The position numbers and the translations under genes are program-made. Shown piece after piece: positions 43,184 to 51,573 of a DNA stretch of 64,000 bases (the first letter of the stretch is position 1; each line of letters starts with the position of its first letter). The stretch lies in assembly GCF_002869965.1 (NCBI RefSeq), contig NZ_PEBS01000005.1, forward strand, positions 1 through 64,000, given 5' to 3'. The DNA is from Janthinobacterium sp. ROICE36 (GTDB taxonomy: Bacteria; Pseudomonadota; Gammaproteobacteria; Burkholderiales; Burkholderiaceae_D). The notes below the pieces were generated by a model. That model searched no databases. It saw only the letters and a program-made list of their open reading frames with translations, and had not been told where the DNA came from.

Positions 43184-44731
43184 ATGAACTTGCTTAAAAC
43201 CCTCGCCGCCATCTCCAGCATGACCATGCTGTCCCGTGTAACCGGATTATTGCGCGAAAGCCTGTTTGCGCGCGCCTTTGGCGCCGGCGCCTACACGGAC
43301 GCCTTCATTGTTGCCTTCCGCATCCCCAACCTCTTGCGCCGTTTGTTTGCCGAGGGTGCGTTCTCGCAAGCCTTCGTGCCGATCTTGTCGGAATACAAGA
43401 ACCAGCACGGCCAGGAAGCCAGCAAACAATTGGCCGACCATGTGGCCACGACGCTCGTCTGGGCCACCTTGCTCGTTTCCGCCATCGGCATCGTCGGCGC
43501 GCCGTGGTTCGTCTACGTGATCGCCACCGGCCTGTCCAAGGACCCGGGCGCCTTTGACGCGGCCGTGTGGATGACCCGACTGATGTTCCCTTATATTAGC
43601 TGCATGTCTTTCGTGGCCCTGGCCGGCGGCATTTTGAATACCTGGCGCGAATTCAAGATTCCCGCGTTTACGCCAGTGTTGCTCAATTTAGCATTCATCG
43701 CCGCCTCGCTGTTCCTCGCGCCACACTTGAAACAGCCGATCTACGCCATGGCCATTGCCGTCTTCGTCGGCGGCTTGCTGCAGGTAGCCATCCAGATTCC
43801 CGCCCTGATCAAGATCGGCATGCTGCCGCGCCTGTCGCTCAATCCCGCCATCGGCCTGTCTGACGGTGGCGTGCGCCGCGTGCTGAAAAAGATGGGACCA
43901 GCCGTCTTCGCCGTCTCGGCAGCGCAGATCAGCCTGATGATCAATACCAGCATCGCGTCGCGCCTGATGGAGGGCAGCATTTCCTGGCTATCGTATGCGG
44001 ACCGCCTGATGGAATTCCCTACCGCCATGCTGGGCGTGGCCCTGGGCACCATCTTGCTGCCCAGCCTGTCAAAGGCGAATGTGGATGGCGACAAGACGGA
44101 ATACTCGGCCCTGCTGGACTGGGGTTTGCGCCTGACCTTCCTGCTGGCACTGCCCGCCGCCGTCGGCATGGCGACCCTGGCCACGCCGCTGATCGCCACG
44201 CTCTTTCACTACGGCAAATTTACGGCCGAATCCGTGACCATGTCGACGCAGCCGCTGGTGGCCTACAGCCTGGGCCTGATCGGCATTATCCTGGTAAAAA
44301 CCCTGGCACCCGCGTTTTATGCGCGCCAGGACATCCGCACGCCCGTGAAAATCGCCATCGGCGTGCTGATCGCCACGCAGCTGATGAATCTGCTGTTCGT
44401 GCCCTACATCGCCGTGGCAGGCCTGGCCCTGTCGATCGGCCTGGGCGCCTGCCTGAACGCCAGTTTCCTGTACTGGGGCTTGCGCAAGCGCGGCATCTAC
44501 CAGCCGAAACCGGGCTGGGCCAAATTCTTCCTGCGCCTGCTGCCGGCGCTCATCGTGATGGGCGGCGTAGCGGCCTTCGGCGCCCTGCGCATCGACTGGA
44601 TCGCCATGCAAGCCCAGCCGCTGTTGCGGGCCGGCGCGCTGGCCCTGCTGGTGAGCCTGTGCGGCGTGGCGTACTTTGCCACCTTGTTCCTGTTAGGCTT
44701 CCGCTTCCGCGACTTCAAGCGCCACGCGTGA
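43184..44731 (+). CDS. murJ: lipid II flippase MurJ
   Basis: 515-aa MOP-superfamily membrane protein with about 14 helices. It flips lipid II for peptidoglycan synthesis. Conserved pieces: MNLLKTLAAISSMTMLSRVTGLLRE, AFRIPNLLRRLFAEGAFSQAFVP (with functional Arg residues), SYADRLMEFPTAMLGVALGTILLPSL and KTLAPAFYARQDIRTPVKI. It is encoded next to rpsT, the order usual in proteobacteria. TATAAT lies at 43170-43175 only 9 nt before the ATG. Confidence 0.95.
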   Translation: MNLLKTLAAISSMTMLSRVTGLLRESLFARAFGAGAYTDAFIVAFRIPNLLRRLFAEGAFSQAFVPILSEYKNQHGQEASKQLADHVATTLVWATLLVSAIGIVGAPWFVYVIATGLSKDPGAFDAAVWMTRLMFPYISCMSFVALAGGILNTWREFKIPAFTPVLLNLAFIAASLFLAPHLKQPIYAMAIAVFVGGLLQVAIQIPALIKIGMLPRLSLNPAIGLSDGGVRRVLKKMGPAVFAVSAAQISLMINTSIASRLMEGSISWLSYADRLMEFPTAMLGVALGTILLPSLSKANVDGDKTEYSALLDWGLRLTFLLALPAAVGMATLATPLIATLFHYGKFTAESVTMSTQPLVAYSLGLIGIILVKTLAPAFYARQDIRTPVKIAIGVLIATQLMNLLFVPYIAVAGLALSIGLGACLNASFLYWGLRKRGIYQPKPGWAKFFLRLLPALIVMGGVAAFGALRIDWIAMQAQPLLRAGALALLVSLCGVAYFATLFLLGFRFRDFKRHA

Positions 44732-44784
44732 CAATTGCTGCAGGACGTTGTTGCCGGCGTCCCGCCGCACTGAAGACAGACGAA

Positions 44785-44810
44785 AAAAAACCCGCCGAAG
44801 CGGGTTTTTT
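44785..44810. terminator. bidirectional terminator between murJ and PEP-CTERM gene
   Basis: AAAAAACCCGC (44785-44795) pairs with GCGGGTTTTTT (44800-44810) over a CGAA loop; A and T tracts on both flanks serve both convergent genes. Confidence 0.9.
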
Positions 44811-44826
44811 TCATTGCAGCGAAAGC

Positions 44827-45306
44827 TTAGGCAGCTTTCTTGGCGCGACGGCGTGCCATGAAGCCCAGCAGGCCCAAGCCACCCAGCAGCATGCCATAGC
44901 TTGCTGGTTCTGGCACTGCAGACACCGTGTAAGTACCGGTGTAGTTGGCGCCAGCCAGGGCGGTGCCGAACAGTTGCAGTTTGAACGGACCAACACCGTT
45001 GTATTCCACGCCGAAGAACTTCAGGCCGCCAAACGAGAAGGCTTCGCCCAGTTGATTGTTCAGGTTCGAGGTGAGCGCATTGAACGTCAGCTTCTGGCCG
45101 GTAATCGACAAGCCGATGTTATACGTGCCAGCATCCAGGCCGTTCAGGATGATCTCATCCAGACCACCGGACAAAATGCCATCACCAACAACAGCGTTGA
45201 AGGTGTGGACATTGCCGTCAGGGGTAATATCCAGGATCTGATCGCCTGCCGACGCGCTGAACGATGCTGCTGCCAAGATGCCTGCAGCGATAAATTTCAA
45301 TTTCAT
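44827..45306 (-). CDS. PEP-CTERM sorting domain protein
   Basis: 159-aa exported protein. Signal peptide LKFIAAGILAAASFSASA, a beta-rich mature domain (AGTYNIGLSITGQKLTFNAL), and a C-terminal sorting signal VPEPASYGMLLGGLGLLGFMARRRAKKAA: PEP motif, hydrophobic helix, Arg-rich tail. Such proteins are processed by an exosortase, not encoded in this window, and are usually linked to exopolysaccharide or surface display. Sits at the end of the secretion gene cluster but with its own 240-bp upstream gap. Confidence 0.88.
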   Translation of the reverse strand: MKLKFIAAGILAAASFSASAGDQILDITPDGNVHTFNAVVGDGILSGGLDEIILNGLDAGTYNIGLSITGQKLTFNALTSNLNNQLGEAFSFGGLKFFGVEYNGVGPFKLQLFGTALAGANYTGTYTVSAVPEPASYGMLLGGLGLLGFMARRRAKKAA

Positions 45307-45546
45307 AGTTTATCCCTTAAAAAGTAATTTATGGCTGCAATGCGCAGGCCACCAATAGTTTTAGTACCGGAAGTACTGGATAGAATGGTAGCATAATCAC
45401 ATCGAATTAATTATAAATATTTTATTGAAGTTTCATCCTAGATAACTATTTTCCAAATGAACTATTTTCCACTATCTATGAATTTCCGCAAAAGAATAGT
45501 TACCGGGGCATGCATCTATTTTCCCCATATTTAACGGTGATAACGC

Positions 45547-46197
45547 CTACTCGGCAGTGTTTTCAGCGGAATTTTGCGCTTCAGGCTGCTCAACTGGCTC
45601 GGGCGGCGTTTGTTCTTGCGGTGGGGCAATAGGGTGAGAAAACAACGGTGGCGCCGGCAAGGCGGGCGCAATGCCGGCCTCATCACTCGCTGGCACAGCT
45701 GCCGGTCCCGCGGACGGCACGGATGACACCCGGGAATCGAGCATGAAGCGCCATTCCGAGAAATGCACCTTGCCTTCGAAGCCGGTAAACCTGGCCTCAA
45801 AGTTAGCAACTTTTAATGGCGCAGCCTGCGACAGGCTGTGCACGCCGATGATGCCGGTGCTGCCCGGCTGATACAGCAAGCCCCATTCGGCGCGTCCCGT
45901 GATGGGGTCGACATACAGCTTGCGCAGGTGGCGGCGCACCTGTGGAAAGCGGGGGTCGCGCAGCAAGGCGGCCAGATTTTGCGGCTGCTGGGGCTGGCCG
46001 GCAGGCGTGGCGCCCGCGTAGCTCTGCAGCGCATCGGCAAACTGCGCGCCGATGTCGAGCAGCTCCTGCTCGGCCGCCTGGCGCTGCAGCAAGGAACCCA
46101 TCTTCAAGCCAGCCGCGCCCACCAGGCCCAGGATGGCCACCAGGATGATCAGGCCCAGGTAGGTAAAGCCGCGCTGGCGGCGCGCAGAACGAGCCAT
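45547..46197 (-). CDS. pseudopilin-like protein, last gene of the secretion cluster
   Basis: 216-aa protein with a type IV prepilin-like leader: RRQRGFTYLGLIILVAILGLVGAAGLKMG. The Phe after Gly is kept, but the usual Glu at +5 is replaced by a neutral residue (GFTYLGL), as in minor pseudopilins such as GspK. The middle has NLAALLRDPRFPQVRRHLRKLYVDPITGRAEWGLLY, a motif seen in minor pseudopilin-like proteins beside such gene sets. The last 60 residues are Pro-rich and disordered. It follows the upstream pseudopilin by 5 nt. Confidence 0.75.
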   Translation of the reverse strand: MARSARRQRGFTYLGLIILVAILGLVGAAGLKMGSLLQRQAAEQELLDIGAQFADALQSYAGATPAGQPQQPQNLAALLRDPRFPQVRRHLRKLYVDPITGRAEWGLLYQPGSTGIIGVHSLSQAAPLKVANFEARFTGFEGKVHFSEWRFMLDSRVSSVPSAGPAAVPASDEAGIAPALPAPPLFSHPIAPPQEQTPPEPVEQPEAQNSAENTAE

Positions 46198-46202
46198 CGC
46201 CG

Positions 46203-46595
46203 CTACCAGTCCGCAAACGGTGTGCCGCTGCGGTCCTTGCCGGGCGCGCCGCTTCTCACGTCATACACCTGGCCCGGCGTATCGTCGGGTGGCGGCACGA
46301 TGAGCCAGCTGGCGTCGCTGTCCGTGATGGGGTCGATCGGCATGGCGCGCAGGTATTTCTTTTCCACCAGTTGCTCCAAAGTATCGGGATAGCGCCCCGT
46401 ATCGCCGTGGAACTGGTCGATGGTGGTGCGCAGGTTGCGCAAGTTATCCGCCAGCACGGTTTCCTTCGCCTTGTCGAGGCTGGGAAAGTAACGGGGCACG
46501 GCCAGGGTCAGCAGCAGCGCCACGATACCTAGCACCACCAGCAATTCGATCAGGGTAAAGCCGCGCCTGCGGGCAGGAAGGATTTCAGCAGCCAT
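46203..46595 (-). CDS. GspG-like pseudopilin
   Basis: 130-aa pseudopilin. Prepilin peptidase site [25 protein letters not shown] with Glu at +5, then the N-terminal helix and a GspG-like globular part: NLRTTIDQFHGDTGRYPDTLEQLVEKKYLRAMPIDPITDSDASW. It lacks the full Ca-loop of the GspG at 54504. It lies 3 nt after the upstream pseudopilin stop. Confidence 0.85.
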   Translation of the reverse strand: MAAEILPARRRGFTLIELLVVLGIVALLLTLAVPRYFPSLDKAKETVLADNLRNLRTTIDQFHGDTGRYPDTLEQLVEKKYLRAMPIDPITDSDASWLIVPPPDDTPGQVYDVRSGAPGKDRSGTPFADW

Positions 46596-46598
46596 GGT

Positions 46599-47081
46599 TC
46601 ACCATAGACGGTAAGGCACGTTGTTCAAGCCGGTCTTGCCCGACGTGCAGTACACGTCGTACACATCGTCGCCTTCGCGCGGCGCGGCGGCCTCGCTGGC
46701 GTAGCTGCGCTTGCCCCAGGTCTGCGCATCGCTGAGGCCGGCGTCTGCGTTGAACGGGTCGCGCGGCACGCGGCGCAGGAAAAACAGCTTGCTGCGCTTC
46801 GGGTTGCGCTGGTCCGGCACGCCCTCGACCAGCAGTTCCAGGCTTTTCGGGTAGCCGTTGGCATCGGGCGTGCGCAGGATGCGGCCCTCGTCGCCGGCGC
46901 GTTTATAGGCATCGAGTCCCTGGCGGATCTCGCGCAGCGCGCGCCGCAAGTCCTGCTCCTGGCGTCGCTGCATGGCCACCTGCGTGACGGGCACCACCAG
47001 CGTGCCCAGCACGCCCAGGATGGCCAGCGTTACCAGCAGCTCGATCAGCGTAAAACCGCCGTGCGTGCGCGCCAGTCTCAT
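46599..47081 (-). CDS. GspG-like pseudopilin
   Basis: 160-aa pseudopilin with cleavage motif [25 protein letters not shown] and a long amphipathic helix ([20 protein letters not shown]). It has a GspG-style C-terminal domain ([43 protein letters not shown]). The start overlaps the secretin stop by 4 nt (ATGA). Probably a minor subunit of the pseudopilus. Confidence 0.85.
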   Translation of the reverse strand: MRLARTHGGFTLIELLVTLAILGVLGTLVVPVTQVAMQRRQEQDLRRALREIRQGLDAYKRAGDEGRILRTPDANGYPKSLELLVEGVPDQRNPKRSKLFFLRRVPRDPFNADAGLSDAQTWGKRSYASEAAAPREGDDVYDVYCTSGKTGLNNVPYRLW

Positions 47082-49120
47082 TTGGCGACCGGCACCGGCT
47101 GGCTTGACGACAGCGGCAAGGGGGCCGCCTGCAACGGCACGGGCTGGCCGGACGATATCGGCAGGGGCGCCGCCGCCGGCTCGGGCGACGGCGCCACTTC
47201 CGGCGCGGGCACGCTCTGCGGCAATGTCTGTGGCAATGTCTGCGGCAGGGTCGATGGCACCTGGCCCGGCGTCATCAGCGGCTGCGGGGGCGCCGGCTGC
47301 ATGCCGACTGCCGACGGTCCGGAACGCACGATCAGCGTGCCTGGCATCTGCGTGGGCGCCTTGGCCGCCATGTCGGGCCGGCGGCGGAAGCTGCCTTCCG
47401 TGCCGGCCGAGAATTCCGATTCCTTCGCCTCCGGACGCTGCACCGTGCGCACCAGGTGCGGCGTGATCGACAGCACGATCTCCGTCTTCTGGCTGTCGTC
47501 CTTGCTGCTGCCGAACAGGCGTCCCAGCACGGGAATGTCGCCCAGGCCCGGCACCTTGTTGCCCGAGCTGCGCTCTTCGTTGTTGATCAGGCCCGCCAGC
47601 ACCTGGTTTTCGCCATCCTTCAATTGCAGCATGGTCGACGCCTGGCGCGTGCCGATCTGGTACAGGGTCGAGCCGCTGCGGGTGGTGGTGGCCGCCCCCA
47701 GGTTGCTCACTTCGAGCGAGATGCGGATGCCCACTTCATTGTTCAAATAGATGGTCGGCTCGGCGTTCACCGTCAAGCCGACGTCCAGGTAGCTGACGGA
47801 TTCCGAAGCGAAGCCGCCCGTGCCCGGCGAAATGGTGGTGGTCACCACGGGCACCCTGTCGCCGATGACGAACTTCGCCTTTTCCCGGTTGCGCACGCGG
47901 ATGCGCGGGTTGGCCAGGATGTTCGCATCGCCGTCCGTCTTGTTGATGTTGGCCGTCACGGACAGATCGCTCACGCCGATGCTGCGCTGGTTCAGCTTAT
48001 TCAAGTCATTGATGGTCAGGCCCATCCCGCCCGAGGTGGAAAGCGGCGTCAGGGTCAGGTTCGTTGGCCAGGCCACGCCCAGTTCCAGCAGGCGGCTGCG
48101 CTTGACTTCGAGGATTTCCAGTTCCAGCACCACTTCCGCCTCTGGCACATCCTGCAGCGCGATCAGGCGCTCGGCCAGGCGGATCGCCTCGGGCGTGTCG
48201 CGCACGATGACGAGATTGAGCTTTTCATCGGCCACCACGTCGCGCGTCTTCAAAATGGTCTTGAGCGTATTGGCCACCTGCTTGGCGTCCGCATTGGCCA
48301 GGAAGAAGGTCTTCACGAGCACTTCCTGGTATTCCTTCAATTTCGCCGCCACATTGGGATAGATCAAAATGGTGTTCGCATCCATCACCTGCTGCTCCAG
48401 CTGGTTCGTCACCAGCAGGAAATAGACGGCCGATTCCACCGTGCTGTTTTTCAGGAAAATCGAGGTTTTCGCGTCGGCCTTGACGTCCTTGTCGAAGACG
48501 AAATTGAGGCCGGAGCGGCGCGCGATCAGCTCGAACACCTGTTTCAGGGGAGCGTCGCGAAACTCGATGCTGATCGGCTGCTTGTACGATTTGGCCAGGC
48601 CCGATTCGACGATGGGCGGCGCCGTCTTTTCATCGACTTCGCGCAGCAGCGCGCGCGCGCCCGCATGGTTCGGCTGCTCCGTCAGGATGGCGTTCAGGCG
48701 CTGGCGCGCCGGGTCGTAGCGCTTGGCCTCGATATCTTTCTGCGCTTCGGCCAGCAGCTTGCCCTGGCGCTGCGCGCGTTCGAGCGCGCGCAAGCCGCTG
48801 TTGGCCCGCTCGTTCTGTGCGTCGATTTCCAGCACGCTCAGAAAGCCCGCGCGCGCCAGCTCGCCCTGCCCCGTTTGCGCCTGGCGCTCGGCCTGCTGCA
48901 AGCGGCCGCCCGTGGCCCGTTCGCGCGCCTGCAGGTAAGCACTGCGGTATTGCGCATTGCCGGGGTCTTGCTGCAGTGCTTCCTGCAGCTTTTGCAGGCC
49001 GGCCGGGATGTGATCTTGCGCAATCAGCTCGCGCCCGTCGCGGTAGGCCTGCTGCCCGGCGCAGCCGGACAGCAGCACCAGCAGCGCCAGCAACGACGCC
49101 GATGAAAAGGAACGAGACAT
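47078..49120 (-). CDS. gspD: lipoprotein secretin, GspD/PilQ family, with TPR-like N-terminus
   Basis: 680-aa outer-membrane secretin. A lipoprotein signal ([14 protein letters not shown]) is followed by a helical TPR-like region (about 20-170, [25 protein letters not shown]). Next come an STN/N0 domain ([31 protein letters not shown]), an N1-type domain and the secretin core ([53 protein letters not shown]). The tail is Pro-rich. The TPR front end differs from classical GspD. TGATG overlap with the upstream PilP-like gene. Confidence 0.9.
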   Translation of the reverse strand: MSRSFSSASLLALLVLLSGCAGQQAYRDGRELIAQDHIPAGLQKLQEALQQDPGNAQYRSAYLQARERATGGRLQQAERQAQTGQGELARAGFLSVLEIDAQNERANSGLRALERAQRQGKLLAEAQKDIEAKRYDPARQRLNAILTEQPNHAGARALLREVDEKTAPPIVESGLAKSYKQPISIEFRDAPLKQVFELIARRSGLNFVFDKDVKADAKTSIFLKNSTVESAVYFLLVTNQLEQQVMDANTILIYPNVAAKLKEYQEVLVKTFFLANADAKQVANTLKTILKTRDVVADEKLNLVIVRDTPEAIRLAERLIALQDVPEAEVVLELEILEVKRSRLLELGVAWPTNLTLTPLSTSGGMGLTINDLNKLNQRSIGVSDLSVTANINKTDGDANILANPRIRVRNREKAKFVIGDRVPVVTTTISPGTGGFASESVSYLDVGLTVNAEPTIYLNNEVGIRISLEVSNLGAATTTRSGSTLYQIGTRQASTMLQLKDGENQVLAGLINNEERSSGNKVPGLGDIPVLGRLFGSSKDDSQKTEIVLSITPHLVRTVQRPEAKESEFSAGTEGSFRRRPDMAAKAPTQMPGTLIVRSGPSAVGMQPAPPQPLMTPGQVPSTLPQTLPQTLPQSVPAPEVAPSPEPAAAPLPISSGQPVPLQAAPLPLSSSQPVPVAK

Positions 49121-49638
49121 CAATCGAGTACTCCAATGTTGAGCTGCTGAACTTGGTTCAACGGCAGATAAGTGAGCGTCATGACGGGCGGCGCGATGGT
49201 CACGACCTTGTAGGCGCCATCGATGACGGTATTGGCGCGCACGATATACGTCTTGTCGGCGCGCGACAAAAACACTTCCCAGGCGCCGTCGGCGGCCACC
49301 TTGCCCAGGTAGACGAAGGGCAGCGGCGGCGCCATCGGCGGGGGCGGCGGCGCGGCAATCACCGCCATTTTCGGCGGCGGCGGGGTCCAGTTCTGGCTCT
49401 GGAAGACGCCACCGGCGCCGCCAAAGGTATCGCCATCCTCGCCCGCCACTTCCTTGCGCGGCAGCAGGGCCAGGATGACCGGCTGCGCGGCCTGCGGCCT
49501 GGTGGCCGCATGGCGCGCCGGCGCAACGGCCCGTTCCACCGCCTCGGCCACCTCGGCCACGGGCTGGCGCTCGCCGAACAGCAGCAAGGCGCCCGCGCCC
49601 AGCACGCCGGCCAGCATCAGATAATGGCGCGGCGTCAT
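49120..49638 (-). CDS. PilP/GspC-like inner-membrane linker of the secretion cluster
   Basis: 172-aa protein. One N-terminal membrane helix (YLMLAGVLGAGALLLFG) is followed by a long Ala/Pro linker (PPPPKMAVIAAPPPPPMAPPLP) and a C-terminal beta domain (FVYLGKVAADGAWEVFLSRADKTYIVRANTVIDGAYKV, then LTYLPLNQVQQLNIG). Layout and position next to the secretin fit a PilP or GspC homology-region protein linking inner membrane to secretin. Family membership is by architecture, not by a strong motif. ATGA overlap upstream. Confidence 0.6.
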   Translation of the reverse strand: MTPRHYLMLAGVLGAGALLLFGERQPVAEVAEAVERAVAPARHAATRPQAAQPVILALLPRKEVAGEDGDTFGGAGGVFQSQNWTPPPPKMAVIAAPPPPPMAPPLPFVYLGKVAADGAWEVFLSRADKTYIVRANTVIDGAYKVVTIAPPVMTLTYLPLNQVQQLNIGVLD

Positions 49639-50198
49639 GGCCCCTCCCCCGCGCGGTCAGTCAAATAGAACGTCAGGCGCAAGCGCGCTTCAAGTTCCGC
49701 ATCGGCGATCTGCTCGCGGCGAAAACTCAGTTCGTCGAGCGAAGCAAAGGGGGCGGCGCGCAGCGCTTGCAGCGCGAACTGCCACACAGCCGCATAACTG
49801 CCCTTCAGCGGCAAGCTCACCTGCCAGGTGGCGACTCCGCTGGCCTTGTCGTAGCCGCTTTTATATTCGCCCTGCGCCAGCAGCAAGCCGTTTTTTGCGG
49901 CCAGGTCGAACAGCTGCTTGACTTGCTGCTCCGCGTGGCGCTGCTGTCCCAGGGTGGCATAAAAGCGCGCCAGGTTCTCGCTGGCCGTCGCCGGCGGCGC
50001 CACGGCCGCCACGGCCAGCGATGGCTGCGGCAGGGGCCGCGCTTCCAGCTGCGCCGCCACCGCGCGCTGCTGCCAGGCCCAGGCCCAGGAAGCGATTCCC
50101 AGCACGAGCACGGCCACGGCCAGGCAGGTGGGCGCGCCCGCGCGGCGCAGCAGCAGTTGCGCGCGCAGGCGCAAGATATTCAGGTCGATGGCCATCAT
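49635..50198 (-). CDS. PilO/GspM-like protein
   Basis: 187-aa bitopic protein. Short cytosolic start (MMAIDLNILRLRAQLLLRR), one membrane helix (CLAVAVLVLGIASWAWAW), then a periplasmic domain predicted as coiled coil plus ferredoxin-like fold (ASENLARFYATLGQQRHAEQQVKQLFDLAAKNGLLL, WQVSLPLKGSYAAVWQFALQAL). The typical PilO/GspM pattern is visible but sequence signatures are weak. ATG 50198 overlaps the previous stop (ATGA). Confidence 0.6.
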   Translation of the reverse strand: MMAIDLNILRLRAQLLLRRAGAPTCLAVAVLVLGIASWAWAWQQRAVAAQLEARPLPQPSLAVAAVAPPATASENLARFYATLGQQRHAEQQVKQLFDLAAKNGLLLAQGEYKSGYDKASGVATWQVSLPLKGSYAAVWQFALQALRAAPFASLDELSFRREQIADAELEARLRLTFYLTDRAGEGP

Positions 50199-50743
50199 GG
50201 CGTGCCCCAACCGGCTTCCAACTGGAAGCGCAGGGGTTTGTTCGGATCGAGCGCATTGATTTCATGGCGCAGCAGCTGCACCCGCGTGCCGAACAGCTCC
50301 TGCTGCTTCAATTGCGCGATGTAGGCCACCATGGCATCGCTGCCCGTCGTCTCGGCCGTGATCTTCAGCACGCGCTTGCGCGCATCCGGCTCCAGCGCCA
50401 GCAGCGCGATGCCGGGCGGCGTGGCGCTTGCCAGCGCATCCTGCACGTCGCGCCACGGCAAATTCAATTGCAGGATGGCGGCATTCACGGCCGCCGCCTG
50501 CGCGGGCGCGATGGGCACTTGCGGTGTCGGCGCAGGCCCCTGCGTGGCGGCCATCACGCGCTGCTGCGCCAGATGCCAGCGTGCCTCGCTTGCCTGCTGG
50601 CGTTGCAGCGCGGCACTGCCAGCCCACGCCGCCGTGACGCTCAGCGCCACGCCCAGCGCGCCAACGCACCACGCCCACGCGGGCACGCGGTGCAGGCTGC
50701 GGCGCCAGCCGGGCGGCGCAAAATCGATATCGAGGCGCGTCAT
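50195..50743 (-). CDS. PilN/GspL-C-like protein
   Basis: 182-aa protein with a short cytosolic segment (MTRLDIDFAPPGWRRSLHR) that resembles the PilN tail binding PilM. One membrane helix (VPAWAWCVGALGVALSVTAAWAG) follows, then a periplasmic part ending in a ferredoxin-like fold (LLALEPDARKRVLKITAETTGSDAMVAYIAQLKQQELFG). It overlaps the PilM-like gene by 4 nt. Assignment rests on order and topology. Confidence 0.62.
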   Translation of the reverse strand: MTRLDIDFAPPGWRRSLHRVPAWAWCVGALGVALSVTAAWAGSAALQRQQASEARWHLAQQRVMAATQGPAPTPQVPIAPAQAAAVNAAILQLNLPWRDVQDALASATPPGIALLALEPDARKRVLKITAETTGSDAMVAYIAQLKQQELFGTRVQLLRHEINALDPNKPLRFQLEAGWGTP

Positions 50744-51573
50744 GCCAGGCCTCCGCTGTGGGCCAGTTGGGCAGCTGGCGACAAGGTACCGTCCCCGTCT
50801 GGCGTGAAGAAAATCTGGCAGTTGAATTGTCCCGCCTGCGCCAGCCAGCCCGCTGGCGCCGTGCCGCACAGCTGCAGCAGCGCGGGCGCCGATACGCCTT
50901 GCAGCAGCGCCTCGCGCGCCAGCGCCTGCAGCAGCCAATCCCGGCCCGCGCCCGGCGGCACGGGCAGCGCGCGCACGGCGCGCAGGCAGCCATCGTCACG
51001 CACGCCCAGGGTCAAGGTGCGCCCCTGCAGCTGGCCAAACCAGGCGCCCGGTTTCAACGCGCCGTGCCAGCGGTTCCAGTGGCGCGCGAATTGCGGCGTG
51101 ATGAAGATCAGGGCCAGCTTGCGTTCAGCTGCCACGCGGGTCAGCTGCGCCAGCAACGCATGCGGCACGGCGCAAAAAAACGGCGCGCGCGCATCCCAGG
51201 CGCTGCTGCTATGCCACAAGCCTGGCGCATCGCCATACAGCGACTGGAAACGCAGCGCGGCGGCCGCCTCGATATCGGCCAGGCGCGCGGCGCCTTGCGG
51301 CACGTCCACCTGCCACAGTCGCGCCAGGGCATCGTCGAGTACCACGGAGAGTGGCCAGCCCGCGTATTCGCCGGCTGGCAGCAACTGCGCCAGCGCCTGC
51401 CCCAGGGCGGAAAAATCGCCATGCAAGGTGTCGTCCGGCCCATACGCAGCTTCGCCCAGCGGCGTCCAGGCGGGCGCGCGCCAGCGGCTGCTGCGCCACA
51501 GGCTCACCTTGCCCGCCGCCACGCCAAGGCGCAGTGCCTGTCCCAATCTCAACTTCGCAAAACCGCTACGCAT
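50740..51573 (-). CDS. PilM/GspL-N-like actin-fold protein (divergent)
   Basis: 277-aa soluble protein lacking membrane segments. Position directly before the PilN-like gene, and pieces such as RLGVAAGKVSLW, PLSVVLDDALARLWQVDVPQGAARLADIEAAAALRFQSLYG and LRAVRALPVPPG, suggest a divergent actin-like PilM/GspL cytosolic domain. Canonical ATP-binding motifs are not evident, so it may not bind nucleotide. It overlaps gspE by 8 nt. Confidence 0.55.
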   Translation of the reverse strand: MRSGFAKLRLGQALRLGVAAGKVSLWRSSRWRAPAWTPLGEAAYGPDDTLHGDFSALGQALAQLLPAGEYAGWPLSVVLDDALARLWQVDVPQGAARLADIEAAAALRFQSLYGDAPGLWHSSSAWDARAPFFCAVPHALLAQLTRVAAERKLALIFITPQFARHWNRWHGALKPGAWFGQLQGRTLTLGVRDDGCLRAVRALPVPPGAGRDWLLQALAREALLQGVSAPALLQLCGTAPAGWLAQAGQFNCQIFFTPDGDGTLSPAAQLAHSGGLA

